NCBI GenBank assembly: GCA_963708115.1
Contig: CAVPRX010000001.1
Location: 372,001-436,000 of the forward strand
DNA: 64,000 nt
Direction: 5' to 3'
From: VRUE01 sp963708115
GTDB lineage: Bacteria; Actinomycetota; Thermoleophilia; Solirubrobacterales; 70-9
Of the stretch, positions 39,521-48,382 are shown piece by piece (the first letter of the stretch is position 1; the number at the start of each line of letters is the position of its first letter). Under the pieces are notes generated by a model. It was not told the origin of the DNA and did not search any database. It worked only from the letters and a program-made list of their open reading frames with translations. A program made the translations under genes and the position numbers.

Positions 39521-39955
39521 ATGGAGGCAATGCGACAGAGTTGGACAGATGACCGTCTCGACGATCTATCCCACCGGATGGACGAACGCTTCGACCAGGT
39601 CGAAGGGCAGATCGCGGACACCCGCATGGAGATGCGAACCACCACGAACGGCCTGCGGTCGGAGGTCAAAGAGTTGCGTGGCGAGATCAAGGCGAGCGCT
39701 GACGAGCTGCGCGGGGAGATTTGGACCCGTACCGACGAACTGCGCAGCGAGATCAAAGAGCAGGGCAGGGAATTCCGGGGCGAGCTCGCGGGAGTCGAAG
39801 CGCGGCTCCACTCCCAGTCGAACCGGCTGCACGAGGACATGCGCCAGCTGAATGCCGCGATGCTCGACCTGCACCGGACGATGACCCGAATCGCCTGGTC
39901 CGCGGCATTCGCGCTGGTTGCCGCCTTCATCGGCGCGCTGCTCACCAACCTCTGA
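39521..39955 (+). CDS. Coiled-coil protein with C-terminal membrane helix
   Basis: 144 residues. A continuous heptad-like helix (DDLSHRMDERFDQVEGQIAD, LRSEVKELRGEIKASADELR, and the near repeat ELRSEIKEQGREF) runs from about residue 10 to 115, followed by a tail anchor WSAAFALVAAFIGALLTNL. Three short LRxEIK-type repeats suggest internal duplication. No enzyme motif. Similar small tail-anchored coiled-coil proteins occur in many bacteria with no assigned role. Confidence 0.7.
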   Translation: MEAMRQSWTDDRLDDLSHRMDERFDQVEGQIADTRMEMRTTTNGLRSEVKELRGEIKASADELRGEIWTRTDELRSEIKEQGREFRGELAGVEARLHSQSNRLHEDMRQLNAAMLDLHRTMTRIAWSAAFALVAAFIGALLTNL

Positions 39956-40014
39956 GCCAGATCGAGCGGCGGCCGTGATCGCGGCCCGGCGGTCCATCTG
40001 CAATGGTGCCCACG

Positions 40015-40497
40015 ATGAGCGGCGCCAATGGAGGCGGGGAGCCGATCACCGAGGAGGGGATCGTCGCTCTGCGCGAGGAAATCGAGCAGTTGGAAGGCCC
40101 TGGGCGGACCGCGATGGCGGCCCGGATCAAGGTCGCGCGCGAGGAAGGCGACCTCAAGGAGAACGCCGAGTACCACATCGCCAAGGAAGACCAGGCGCAT
40201 CTCGAGACCAAGATCAAGCGACTGCGCGAGCGGCTGCGCACGGCGGTCGTGGTGGAGGTCGACGGTGGCGCCGACTGCTTCAGCTTCGGTCGCACCGCCG
40301 AGGTGCTCGACGAGGACAAAGGCGCCGTCAACACCTGGACCCTGGTCGGCTCGACCGAAGCCGACCTCGCCGCCGGCCGGCTCTCAGCCGAGTCCCCGAT
40401 CGGTCAGGCGCTGATGGACGCCGAGCCGGGAAAACCGGTCGAGGTCCAGACCCCGCGCGGCAGCAAGACCTTCGTAGTCCAGAAGCTGCTGGACTGA
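40015..40497 (+). CDS. greA: Transcription elongation factor GreA
   Basis: 160 residues. N-terminal coiled-coil with the tip acidic residues AREEGDLKENAEYHIAKEDQ then AHLETKIKRLRERL, and C-terminal FKBP-like part (TWTLVGSTEADLAAGRLSAE, SPIGQALMDAEPGKPVEVQT). Stimulates transcript cleavage by stalled RNA polymerase. ATG at 40015 gives MSGANGGGEPITEEG; a GTG-free start 4 codons upstream is possible. Confidence 0.94.
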   Translation: MSGANGGGEPITEEGIVALREEIEQLEGPGRTAMAARIKVAREEGDLKENAEYHIAKEDQAHLETKIKRLRERLRTAVVVEVDGGADCFSFGRTAEVLDEDKGAVNTWTLVGSTEADLAAGRLSAESPIGQALMDAEPGKPVEVQTPRGSKTFVVQKLLD

Positions 40498-40510
40498 CCC
40501 ACCAATCAAG

Positions 40511-41563
40511 TCAGAGACTCCAGCGATCCGCCGGAACCTCGATTGGTGACATTGTGAAGATCACGGCGGAGCAGCTACACACCTCACCGCAGACAGGACA
40601 GCGGTAGAGACCCTCCTTGCTGTCCTCGTACCAAAAGCTGGCCACCTCGTCTGCAGCCCGAAACTTAAAGGACTCAAATACCCCTTCGATGTGACAGCCA
40701 GCGCTGGATTTCCAGCCAATGCTGAGCGCAACCGTTGCTTGATGGGCCCCAAGCCAGTCCAGAGCCGCACGGGTCAGATCGGTGGCGATCCCTCGGTTCC
40801 TCGATCCGGGCTGAACCGCAACTGCCTTGATCAAGCCGATTCGCCGGTGAACCCCACGCAAGGGAAGTCGGTCGAGCAACGCATCCTGCCCCTTTGGAAG
40901 CTCCTGTATAGCCGCATCGCGATCAACCACGCGCACGGTCACGGCTCCGCCGATGTAGCCGTTTCCGAGGTCCGCAACGATGCAGGCCTCATCGCCGTTT
41001 CCGGCAATCAGAGCTTCCATTTCGTCCAGGTCGACATACCGATGACCCAGCGCGTCGCCCAAAAGCGCGACGAGTGCATCGGCCTCCGATTGCCTTGCCG
41101 AGCGGATCTGAAGATCGGTACAGCGGCGAAACTTGTAGCGCCCACCCCCCATCAGGCGATTGGCCGAGTCATACCCCGCCCAAAGGCCCTCCATGTCGCC
41201 TTTCGCGCCATCGACCTTCAGAAAAAGGGTGCCGCTGCCTTTGTCATAGGGGTCCTCGGCGCTGTAGCTGCCCCGAAGAAAGCCATCGCGGGTGATCTGT
41301 CCTTCAAGTTTCCAACGTCGTCCGGAGTTGAACTCAGAAGTAACGCCCGACACAAAGTCACCCCGTTGGTGAAGGCGGGTAAATGCCTTCTGGGTTACGA
41401 ACTCCCCGTTGGCAATGTCGTCGTAGGTAGTTGCAAACGTGCCCGCAACGGGATACTGCTGCCGCAGCCGATACTCACGTATCAACCGTCGCGCATATTG
41501 GAGTGCGAAGGTGATGGCCGAGCCAATGCCAGCCAGCACAATCGGGATTGCAATCTCCGGCAT
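40511..41563 (-). CDS. Membrane/beta-domain/GNAT/zinc-ribbon fusion protein
   Basis: 350 residues in four parts, none a standard combination. Residues 1-22: membrane helix (AIPIVLAGIGSAITFALQYA). Residues 35-145: beta-rich unit (YPVAGTFATTYDDIANGEFV, GVTSEFNSGRRWKLEGQITR, GFLRGSYSAEDPYDKGSGTL). Residues 150-315: GNAT-like domain (IRSARQSEADALVALLGDAL, GLIKAVAVQPGSRNRGIATD with the acetyl-CoA loop RNRGIA). End: zinc-like CPVCGEVCSC. Base composition is lower in GC than the neighbours. Function unknown; convergent with greA. The combination is the reason it is listed among the findings. Confidence 0.7.
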   Translation of the reverse strand: MPEIAIPIVLAGIGSAITFALQYARRLIREYRLRQQYPVAGTFATTYDDIANGEFVTQKAFTRLHQRGDFVSGVTSEFNSGRRWKLEGQITRDGFLRGSYSAEDPYDKGSGTLFLKVDGAKGDMEGLWAGYDSANRLMGGGRYKFRRCTDLQIRSARQSEADALVALLGDALGHRYVDLDEMEALIAGNGDEACIVADLGNGYIGGAVTVRVVDRDAAIQELPKGQDALLDRLPLRGVHRRIGLIKAVAVQPGSRNRGIATDLTRAALDWLGAHQATVALSIGWKSSAGCHIEGVFESFKFRAADEVASFWYEDSKEGLYRCPVCGEVCSCSAVIFTMSPIEVPADRWSL

Positions 41564-41693
41564 CCGAGCCTCCCCCAGCCCATTAGGTCCCCGAGAATTC
41601 CCCTTCTGGTACGAGGATAGCTAAAGACCGAGCCGGCTACGCCCAACCCAACATGAACTCAATGCCCGACAAACGCGGGCCACCCCGAACGAC

Positions 41694-42704
41694 TCAGGAA
41701 CCCGGCGTGGGGGCGATCTCGGTGGGCTCGCCACCGGGTGCCCAGTGCGCCTCGGGTGAAGGCGGGGTGTCACGCAGGTACCACTCCGCGTCGAGGGCGC
41801 CCATGCAACCGGTACCGGCGGCGGTGACCGCCTGGCGGTAGGTGTGGTCGACGACGTCGCCGACGGCGAAGACGCCGGCCAGGTTGGTCTTGGTCGAGCC
41901 CGGCTCGGTGCGGATGTAGCCGTCCTCGTCGGTCTCGATCTGGTCGACGACGATCTCCGATTTCGGGATGTGGCCGATCGCGACGAAGGCGCCTTCGGTG
42001 CCGAAGTCCTCGGTCTCCCCCGTCTCGGCGTTACGCAGCCGCACGTGGTCGAGATTGCCGGCCCCTCCGCCGACGAACTCCTCGGGGACGAAGGGGGTCT
42101 TGAACTCGATGTTGGGCCGCTCGGCGGCGCGCTCGCGCATGATGCTGGAAGCGCGGAACTCGTCGCGGCGATTGACGATGGTCAGCTCGCTGGCGAACTT
42201 GGAGACGAAGATCGCGTCCTCCATCGCCGAGTCGCCGCCACCGATCACGATCACCTTTTTGCCTTTGAAGAAGGCGCCGTCGCAGACGCCGCAGGTAGAT
42301 ACGCCGCAACCGCTCAGCTCCATCTCGCCGGGGATGCCGAGCCGGCGCGGCTCCGCCCCCATCGCCAGGATCACGGTCTTGGCGACGTGCTCCTCGTCGC
42401 CGAGGAAGACCCTGTGGACCCCGCCGTCCTCGCTGAGCTCGACCCGGTCGACGTCGTCGGTGACGAAGCGGGTGCCAAAGCGCTCCGCCTGGGCACGGAA
42501 CTGGTTCATCATCTCCGGTCCCATGATCCCGGCCGGGTAGCCGGGGTAGTTCTCGACGTCGGTCGTGTTCTGCAGCTGCCCACCCCATTGGAAGCCCTCG
42601 AAGACGAGTGGCTCGAGGTTGGCACGGGCGGTATAGAGGGCGGCGGTATACCCGGCTGGCCCACCGCCGACGACGATCACGTTCTCAATCTTCTTTTCAG
42701 TCAT
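41694..42704 (-). CDS. trxB: Thioredoxin reductase
   Basis: 336 residues. FAD motif VIVVGGGPAGYTAALYTARA, redox CxxC in VSTCGVCDGAFFKGKKVIVI, NADP motif GGGDSAMEDAIFVSKFASEL, and GVFAVGDVVDHTYRQAVTAA with GTGCMGALDAEWYL. Keeps thioredoxin reduced with NADPH, thereby supporting MsrA and peroxiredoxins. This is the intact counterpart to the fusion at 6562-8268 that lacks CxxC. Confidence 0.97.
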   Translation of the reverse strand: MTEKKIENVIVVGGGPAGYTAALYTARANLEPLVFEGFQWGGQLQNTTDVENYPGYPAGIMGPEMMNQFRAQAERFGTRFVTDDVDRVELSEDGGVHRVFLGDEEHVAKTVILAMGAEPRRLGIPGEMELSGCGVSTCGVCDGAFFKGKKVIVIGGGDSAMEDAIFVSKFASELTIVNRRDEFRASSIMRERAAERPNIEFKTPFVPEEFVGGGAGNLDHVRLRNAETGETEDFGTEGAFVAIGHIPKSEIVVDQIETDEDGYIRTEPGSTKTNLAGVFAVGDVVDHTYRQAVTAAGTGCMGALDAEWYLRDTPPSPEAHWAPGGEPTEIAPTPGS

Positions 42705-42752
42705 TTCTGCCGCCTGAGAGTCTAATACTTTACTTTTTATAGTACCACCGGG

Positions 42753-43886
42753 TCAGGCGACTTTGCCGGTCTCAGCAGGCATCGGCGCCTCTTCCAAATG
42801 CCGTCCGCGGTTGACCGGCAGGCCCTCCTCTTCCCACCGCACGACCCGTTTGCGCAGCTGGAAGAAGGCGACGATACCGGGTGGGATCGGTAGCCAGAAA
42901 GCGACCAGGCGGTAGACCAGGATCGCCGGGAAGACCGTCTCCTCGGGGATGCCGAAGAGGACGAAGGCGCCGATCATGCCGGCGTCGACCGCCCCCACCC
43001 CCGCCGGGGCGAGTGGAAAGAGGTTGGCGACCATGCCGAGGAAGAAGCCCTGCACGACGACGGCGATCGGCACTTCCACTCCGAATGCCTGGAAGGAGGC
43101 CCAGAGGATGCCGATGTTCGCCGCCCAGAAGCCTGCCGCGCCGATCACCGCGAGACCGCCGCGCGAGGGATGGGCGAAGAGGCTGAGAGCAAACCTGAAC
43201 CCTTCGGCGGCGATCGCCGGCACTTTGGCGATGTTGGCCGCGATCGACTGCGCCCGCTCGCCCCTAGCGTGAGCAGCCACCCGCCGTCCGAGGTCGGGAG
43301 GTATGAGCGCCAGCAGCACTCCGAGAATGAGCAGAACGCCCGCGACGGCCGCCGGCACCACGGTCAGCTCGACGGAGTGCTTGCCAGGAAGGACCCCGGT
43401 CCGCAGCAGGATGCCGAAGACGATCAGAGCCACCGGGTAGAAGACGTAGTGCAGGGCGAGAAAAGCCACCATCCGCCGCCCGACATCCCGCCGCTGCATC
43501 CCGGCTTTGCGCAACGCCCAGTAGGTGAGGGCAATGCCGCCGGCGCCGGCGGCCGAGAAGAGCAGCGTCGCCGCGACCCCGGCCATGTTGATCTCGTAGG
43601 TCTCCGACCAGCGCAGGCGCAGCGTGTCACCCCCGACCACCGCCTTGAAGAGGGCGATGTAGGTGGCGATCGCGATGACGTTGAAACCAATCGCGATTGC
43701 GATCCAGGTCGGGTCGGCTTCGCTGAGCCTGCTCAGCGCGTCCCCCAGCCCGACCAGCCTCGGGAAGAGGAAGTAGATGCAGATCAGCAGAGCGAGGACT
43801 ACGAGCAGCGTCTGTGCAACGCGCCGCCGCGTGAACAGCGGCAGTTCGTAGCCGCCGTTTCCGTTCGCCGGCTGCTCGGGAGACAC
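42753..43886 (-). CDS. Lysylphosphatidylglycerol-synthase-TM/UPF0104 flippase-like protein
   Basis: 377 residues, about nine membrane helices. VAQTLLVVLALLICIYFLFP, YEINMAGVAATLLFSAAGAG, GIALTYWALRKAGMQRRDVG and NLFPLAPAGVGAVDAGMIGA fit the family of predicted lipid or glycolipid flippases (the membrane part of MprF). There is no cytoplasmic aminoacyl-transfer domain. Stop is separated by about 10 bases from the PAP2 gene upstream on the same strand. Confidence 0.88.
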   Translation of the reverse strand: MSPEQPANGNGGYELPLFTRRRVAQTLLVVLALLICIYFLFPRLVGLGDALSRLSEADPTWIAIAIGFNVIAIATYIALFKAVVGGDTLRLRWSETYEINMAGVAATLLFSAAGAGGIALTYWALRKAGMQRRDVGRRMVAFLALHYVFYPVALIVFGILLRTGVLPGKHSVELTVVPAAVAGVLLILGVLLALIPPDLGRRVAAHARGERAQSIAANIAKVPAIAAEGFRFALSLFAHPSRGGLAVIGAAGFWAANIGILWASFQAFGVEVPIAVVVQGFFLGMVANLFPLAPAGVGAVDAGMIGAFVLFGIPEETVFPAILVYRLVAFWLPIPPGIVAFFQLRKRVVRWEEEGLPVNRGRHLEEAPMPAETGKVA

Positions 43887-43896
43887 ACTCGGGAAG

Positions 43897-44841
43897 CTAC
43901 CCGTTGGCGAGGCGCTCCAGACCTTGTAGGCGTCGATTCACCGCCAGGACGGCCGGCTCGGCAAGGTGCTCCCCGCCGCGCACCGAGGCGACCAACCCAG
44001 CGCCGGCGATGAGGTCGGTGACGTAGTGCTCGCCCAGATAGACGAGGGCAAAGCCGAGCGTCAGCGCGTAGGCCCAGCCGGCGGCCCCGGCCGTCCGCCC
44101 GGTCTCGGCCAACGAGATCGCCGCCGTCACAGAAGTGGCGAAGTGCAGCGAGGGCATCGCTGCCCAAGGGTTGCCGCCCAGCGCCGAGTACATCCCCGGC
44201 CAAGCCGATTTCCAGGTTTCCTCGCCGACCTCGACCATGATCCGCCGCACCTCTTCGCCGGTGTGGCCCTGCTCCGAGGCCCACCACGGCGGGGCGGTCG
44301 GGGCGGCGAAGTAGACGGCGCAGCCGATGTCGAAGACCGCCGCGAGCCGGCGGGCGGCGCGGGGAAAGCGATCGGGATGGCGAAGCAGGATGAAGGCCAG
44401 CGCCACATAGGGCTCGAGGAACCAGAGCCAGTGGGCCCAGGTGAGGACACGGTTGAGCGTCCCCACTCCCCGCAAACGGGCGAGGCCCTGCTGCAGGCGC
44501 ACGTTGGGGAGCCGGCCGAAGCCGATGACGCGGTCAGCGACGATCGGGTAGCGGATCTTGAGGCGAGCGCGAAGCCGCTCGGCATTGTCGTAGGGCAGCT
44601 CGTGGACCATCGTGAAGGCCCACATCTGCAAGGCGTACATGGCGACGTCGCGCTTGTGGGAGCGGGGATACAGAACGGCCAGTCCGAGCGGGCCACCGGC
44701 GCAGGCGGCGACGGTCACCGGGGCGGGGATGCGCGCTCGCCGGCGCAGCAGCGGAACCGCGACCGCGGCGCCGATCGCTGCCGCTGCCCCAGCGCGCACT
44801 GCCCTGCGCAGCGCCGGAGATGGGCGAGATCGGGTCCGCAT
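43897..44841 (-). CDS. PAP2-superfamily lipid phosphatase
   Basis: About 314 residues, five to six membrane helices. The motif segments are NPWAAMPSLHFATSVTAAIS (PSLH) and FALVYLGEHYVTDLIAGAGL (the H-x3-D pair). The arrangement resembles inositolphosphotransferase (Aur1)-like PAP2 proteins. Hydrolyses or transfers lipid phosphate head groups. ATG at 44841 is preferred over 44892. Upstream of and on the same strand as the flippase gene; divergent from the paralogous CoxII gene, 89 bases apart. Confidence 0.88.
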   Translation of the reverse strand: MRTRSRPSPALRRAVRAGAAAAIGAAVAVPLLRRRARIPAPVTVAACAGGPLGLAVLYPRSHKRDVAMYALQMWAFTMVHELPYDNAERLRARLKIRYPIVADRVIGFGRLPNVRLQQGLARLRGVGTLNRVLTWAHWLWFLEPYVALAFILLRHPDRFPRAARRLAAVFDIGCAVYFAAPTAPPWWASEQGHTGEEVRRIMVEVGEETWKSAWPGMYSALGGNPWAAMPSLHFATSVTAAISLAETGRTAGAAGWAYALTLGFALVYLGEHYVTDLIAGAGLVASVRGGEHLAEPAVLAVNRRLQGLERLANG

Positions 44842-44930
44842 GAGGTCGGCGAGTATAGGAGCAGCCCGCCGACAGCCGGGCGGTGTGCGCACCGCCGAGC
44901 GCCGCCTTGCGTGATTAGAATGGCCGCGCT

Positions 44931-45629
44931 TTGGCGTCCCACTCTCCTGGCACCGACCAGATCGACACCCTGCTTTGGATTGGCTTCGTCGCCGCGGCGA
45001 TCCTCGTCGTCGCGGTCGTCGTCGGGCTGCTCTACGTACTGCGCCGCTACAGCGCCGAGCGCGGTGCCGAGCCGCGCCAGGTCACCGGCGGCCGTCGCAT
45101 CCAACTCCGGGTCGGAGCGGCGCTGGGAGCTTTCGCCGCCGTGATCCTCGTGCTCAGCATCGTCTACACCGACAAGGCACGCGAGACGCCGATCACGGGC
45201 GCCGGGGGCCTCCAGGTCTCCCACTCCGAACCGTTGAAGATCCAGACGACCGGCCAGCAGTGGCTCTGGCGCTACGACTACCCGAACGAAGCCTTCTCCT
45301 ACTACAAGCTCGTCGTCCCGGTCGACACCACGGTCGAGCTCGATCTCGTCTCGACCGACGTCGTCCACACCTGGGACGTTCCCGACCTCGCCGGCAAGCG
45401 CGACGCCGTGCCCGGTAAGACCAATCACGTCATCTTCCGCGCCGACGAGGAGGGGACCTACTCGGGGCAGGCAGCGACCCTCTCCGGGCAGGCCTACGCG
45501 GCGATGCGAACCGAAGTCGAAGTCGTCTCGCCGGAGAAATACAAAGCCTTCATCGCAAGTCAGAAGAGCGACATCCAGGCCGCGCAGGACCGCGTTGTCA
45601 ACTTGATCGAAAACGGAGAAACGCCATGA
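44931..45629 (+). CDS. Heme-copper-oxidase subunit II paralogue lacking CuA ligands
   Basis: 232 residues. Two N-terminal membrane helices (LLWIGFVAAAILVVAVVVGL, VGAALGAFAAVILVLSIVYT) are followed by a cupredoxin domain (LKIQTTGQQWLWRYDYPNEA, STDVVHTWDVPDLAGKRDAV). The CuA segment reads GTYSGQAATLSGQAYAAM where the canonical subunit in this window (55194-55988) has GTYQLICTELCGFGHASM. So both Cys, the Glu and the second His are gone while the first His and the Met remain. This resembles the loss in quinol oxidases such as CyoA. TTG start. Stop overlaps the next gene (ATGA). Confidence 0.85.
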   Translation: MASHSPGTDQIDTLLWIGFVAAAILVVAVVVGLLYVLRRYSAERGAEPRQVTGGRRIQLRVGAALGAFAAVILVLSIVYTDKARETPITGAGGLQVSHSEPLKIQTTGQQWLWRYDYPNEAFSYYKLVVPVDTTVELDLVSTDVVHTWDVPDLAGKRDAVPGKTNHVIFRADEEGTYSGQAATLSGQAYAAMRTEVEVVSPEKYKAFIASQKSDIQAAQDRVVNLIENGETP

Positions 45630-47311
45630 GCGCGCCCGGACATAGTCCCGAGCTGGTCGTCGATGGCTTCCCGCCGCGCCGCGCCCGCTGGGTCGAGATC
45701 GCAACCAGCGCCGACCACAAGGACCTCGGCCGTATCTTGATCACCGGCGCCCTCGGCTTCCTCTTCATCGCAGTGGTCGAGTTGCTGCTGATGCGCCTGC
45801 AGTTGGCGGTGCCCGAGAACACCTTCCTCAACCCGGTCACCTTCAACCGCATGCTCTCGCTCTACGGCGCAACCGCGATCTTCTTCTTCGCCGTGCCACT
45901 TGCGCTCGGCTTCTTCTACTACGTGGCGCCACTGCAGATCGGCGCCCGCGGAACGGCGCTGCCCCGCCTCGGCCAGATCGGCACCTGGCTCTTCATCGCC
46001 GGGGCCACGGTCCTCTATGCGGGGTTCCTCTTCACCCCGAGCGAGGCCGGCGTCAACCCGCTGCCCCCGCTCTCCGGCATCGCCTTCCTGCCCGACAACG
46101 GCGTCGACGCCTGGGCCGCGGCGAGCGGCCTGGCGACGTTGGGCTTCATCCTGATCGCGATCGACCTGGTGGCCACGCTGCGCCGTCTGCGCGCGCCGGG
46201 AATGGCCTGGCGACGGCTCCCCGTCTTCTCCTGGGCGGCCGCGATCGGCTCCTGGCTGACGGTCGTGATCGGCTCGGTGATGCTGGCGGCGATCACGATG
46301 CTGTTGATCGACCGCAACTTCGACGGGATCTTCTTCGCCGGGGACGCCGGTGGCTCGCCGCTGCTCTGGCAGCACCTGAGCTGGATCTTCTACACCGGCA
46401 CCTACATGCTGGTCCTGATCTTCGCCCTGGGCGCGATCGCCGAAATCGTCCCGGCCCTGTCCCGCAAGCCCCTCTTCAACCGCGGCGCGGTGATCGGCTC
46501 GCTGGCCGCGATCGCCGTCATCGGCACCCTCGCCTGGATGCAGAACATGTACACGGCGCCGATCGGGATCGGCTGGATGTACTTCGCGATGATCATGTCG
46601 CTGGCGCTGATCGTGCCCTTCGGCCTGATCTTCTTCAACCTGATCGCGACCCTTTCGGGCGGCACGGTGAAGATGCGGGCGCCGTTGCTCTTCGCCGCCG
46701 GGGCGATCGTCGCGATCGCGGTCGGCCTGGCAAGTGAGATGAACCACTCGATGGTGGCGCTCGGCTGGCGCCTCCAGCACACCACCGACAGCACCGCGGC
46801 AACCCACTTCGCTCTCGTCGGCGGCGCCGTCTTCGGCGGCTTCGCGGCCCTGCACTGGTGGTTCCCGAAGATGACCGGGCGGACCATGGGCGAGACCCTG
46901 GCGCGCTTCTCCTTCTGGACGATGCTGCTGGGAACGCTCGTCGCCTTCGTCCCCTTGATGCTCGCCGGCACCGACGACGGCCAGGTGGTCGACGCCTACA
47001 AGTTCTTCGGCGGCAGCGGGATCGACGCCTACAACCTGATCGCCACGATCGGCGCCTTCATCCTCGCCGCCGGCATTCTGTTGACCCTGGTCAACGCGAT
47101 TCTCAGCCGCGAGGGCGGCACCCCGGCCGGGCATGACGCCTGGGGCGGCGACTCGCTCGAGTGGTTCGCGCTCTCGCCCCCAGAGCCGCACAACTTCGAC
47201 CTGCTGCCCGACGTGCGCAGCGCCAGGCCGATGCGCGACATCCGCGAGGCGATCGCCCACCGCAGTGCCCGCGTGGAGCAACCGGCCCGCGAATCGCAGC
47301 CGGTAGCCTGA
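45626..47311 (+). CDS. Heme-copper-oxidase subunit I paralogue lacking most heme/copper ligands
   Basis: 561 residues, about 12 membrane helices, aligned to canonical CoxA (53270-55174). Helix II STHAVLMIF is SLYGATAIF: heme a His to Tyr. Helix VI SHPAVYIMMLP is YTGTYMLVLIF: CuB His to Thr, cross-linked Tyr to Met. Helix VII WAHHMF is WMQNMY: both CuB His to Gln and Asn. Helix X AHIHFVLF is AATHFALV: heme a3 His to Ala, the other heme a His kept. Landmarks such as ALHWWFPKMTGRTMGE and LRAPGMAWRR are kept, so the fold is intact. Catalytic O2 reduction cannot occur. Role unknown. Confidence 0.88.
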   Translation: MSAPGHSPELVVDGFPPRRARWVEIATSADHKDLGRILITGALGFLFIAVVELLLMRLQLAVPENTFLNPVTFNRMLSLYGATAIFFFAVPLALGFFYYVAPLQIGARGTALPRLGQIGTWLFIAGATVLYAGFLFTPSEAGVNPLPPLSGIAFLPDNGVDAWAAASGLATLGFILIAIDLVATLRRLRAPGMAWRRLPVFSWAAAIGSWLTVVIGSVMLAAITMLLIDRNFDGIFFAGDAGGSPLLWQHLSWIFYTGTYMLVLIFALGAIAEIVPALSRKPLFNRGAVIGSLAAIAVIGTLAWMQNMYTAPIGIGWMYFAMIMSLALIVPFGLIFFNLIATLSGGTVKMRAPLLFAAGAIVAIAVGLASEMNHSMVALGWRLQHTTDSTAATHFALVGGAVFGGFAALHWWFPKMTGRTMGETLARFSFWTMLLGTLVAFVPLMLAGTDDGQVVDAYKFFGGSGIDAYNLIATIGAFILAAGILLTLVNAILSREGGTPAGHDAWGGDSLEWFALSPPEPHNFDLLPDVRSARPMRDIREAIAHRSARVEQPARESQPVA

Positions 47312-47332
47312 CGCGGTAATGGTGGTCCACCG

Positions 47333-48229
47333 ATGAGCGGCGCCCAGACGGCTGCTATCTCGCAGCGCTCCGCCGTGCCTTCGCTGCTGCGCGACTTGCT
47401 CACGCTGACCAAGCCGAAGGTCCAGTCGCTGCTGCTCTTCACCACGGTGACGACGATGTACGTGGCCGGCGACCCCTCGATAGGGCTCGTCCTGCTCACC
47501 TGCCTCGGCGGTGCACTCTCGGCCGGTGGAGCCGGGGCGATCAACCATGCGATCGATCGAGACATCGACCGCACGATGGCGCGCACGGCCGATCGGCCGG
47601 TGGCCAGTGGCCGCATCTCGGCAAGGACCGCGATCGGCTTCGGCGCCCTGCTCGAGCTCTGCTCCTTCACCCTGCTGGCGAGCGCGGTCAACCCACTCGC
47701 CGCCGCGCTCTCGTTCTCCGGCTTCGCCGGCTACGTCTTCGTCTACACGCTCTGGCTCAAGCGCACGACCCCCCAGAACATCGTCATCGGCGGCGCCGCG
47801 GGCGCCGTACCGCCACTGGTCGCCTGGGCGGCCGTCACCGGCGGCCTCAGCGGCACCGCCTTCTACCTCTTCGCGATCGTCTTCTTCTGGACCCCGCCCC
47901 ACTTCTGGGCGCTCTCGCTGCTGATGAAGGACGAGTACGCGAAGGCCGGCGTGCCGATGATGCCCGTCGTCCGCGGCGAGGACGAGACGCGCCGCCAGAT
48001 CCTCCTCTACACGATCCTGCTCTACGCGGTGACCCAGCTGCCCTTCTGCGCCGGCGGCTTCGGGCTCGTCTACCTGGCCGGCTCGATGACGCTCGGCGCC
48101 GGCTTCATCTACTGCGCCGTTCGGCTGCTGCGCAGCGCCGACTGGCGCTGGGCGCTGCGCACCTACCTCTTCTCCCTCGCCTATCTGGCCCTGCTCTTCC
48201 TGACGATGCCGATAGACGTCCGGCTCTAG
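47333..48229 (+). CDS. ctaB: Protoheme IX farnesyltransferase (heme O synthase)
   Basis: 298 residues, about nine membrane helices. KPKVQSLLLFTTVTTMYVAG and the polyprenyl-binding GAGAINHAIDRDIDRTMART with N-x3-D-x3-D and YTLWLKRTTPQNIVIGGAAG are diagnostic of UbiA-type heme O synthases. Attaches farnesyl to heme b, the first step to heme A. 21 bases downstream of the CoxI paralogue, so in the same operon. Needed by the canonical A2 oxidase. Confidence 0.95.
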   Translation: MSGAQTAAISQRSAVPSLLRDLLTLTKPKVQSLLLFTTVTTMYVAGDPSIGLVLLTCLGGALSAGGAGAINHAIDRDIDRTMARTADRPVASGRISARTAIGFGALLELCSFTLLASAVNPLAAALSFSGFAGYVFVYTLWLKRTTPQNIVIGGAAGAVPPLVAWAAVTGGLSGTAFYLFAIVFFWTPPHFWALSLLMKDEYAKAGVPMMPVVRGEDETRRQILLYTILLYAVTQLPFCAGGFGLVYLAGSMTLGAGFIYCAVRLLRSADWRWALRTYLFSLAYLALLFLTMPIDVRL

Positions 48230-48268
48230 CGCCCCCCAACGCCCTGCCTGCCTGATAGAAATCCGCCC

Positions 48269-48382
48269 GTGGACCGCGAGACCTCCAGACGAGATATGGC
48301 TGCAGGCCTAGTGGCGGGTGGCATCGCCGCGGCGATCTTCGCCCTCTGCTTCGTCGCCGCAACCCTCTACATCGCATCGTGA
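48269..48382 (+). CDS. 37-residue single-helix membrane peptide
   Basis: Encodes VDRETSRRDMAAGLVAGGIA followed by AAIFALCFVAATLYIAS, with an N-terminal basic segment and one membrane helix. GTG start. The stop overlaps the GTG of the next gene (GTGA), so the two are coupled. Small single-helix subunits are common in oxidase gene clusters; an oxidase or assembly role is inferred from position. Below the usual gene-length cut-off. Confidence 0.6.
   Translation: MDRETSRRDMAAGLVAGGIAAAIFALCFVAATLYIAS

Noticed and set aside
44715..47902. Long minus-strand ORFs (up to 780 codons) opposite the CoxII/CoxI paralogues
   Set aside because: The composition is Asp/Glu/Arg/Gly-rich repeat, typical of the antisense of membrane proteins at high GC.
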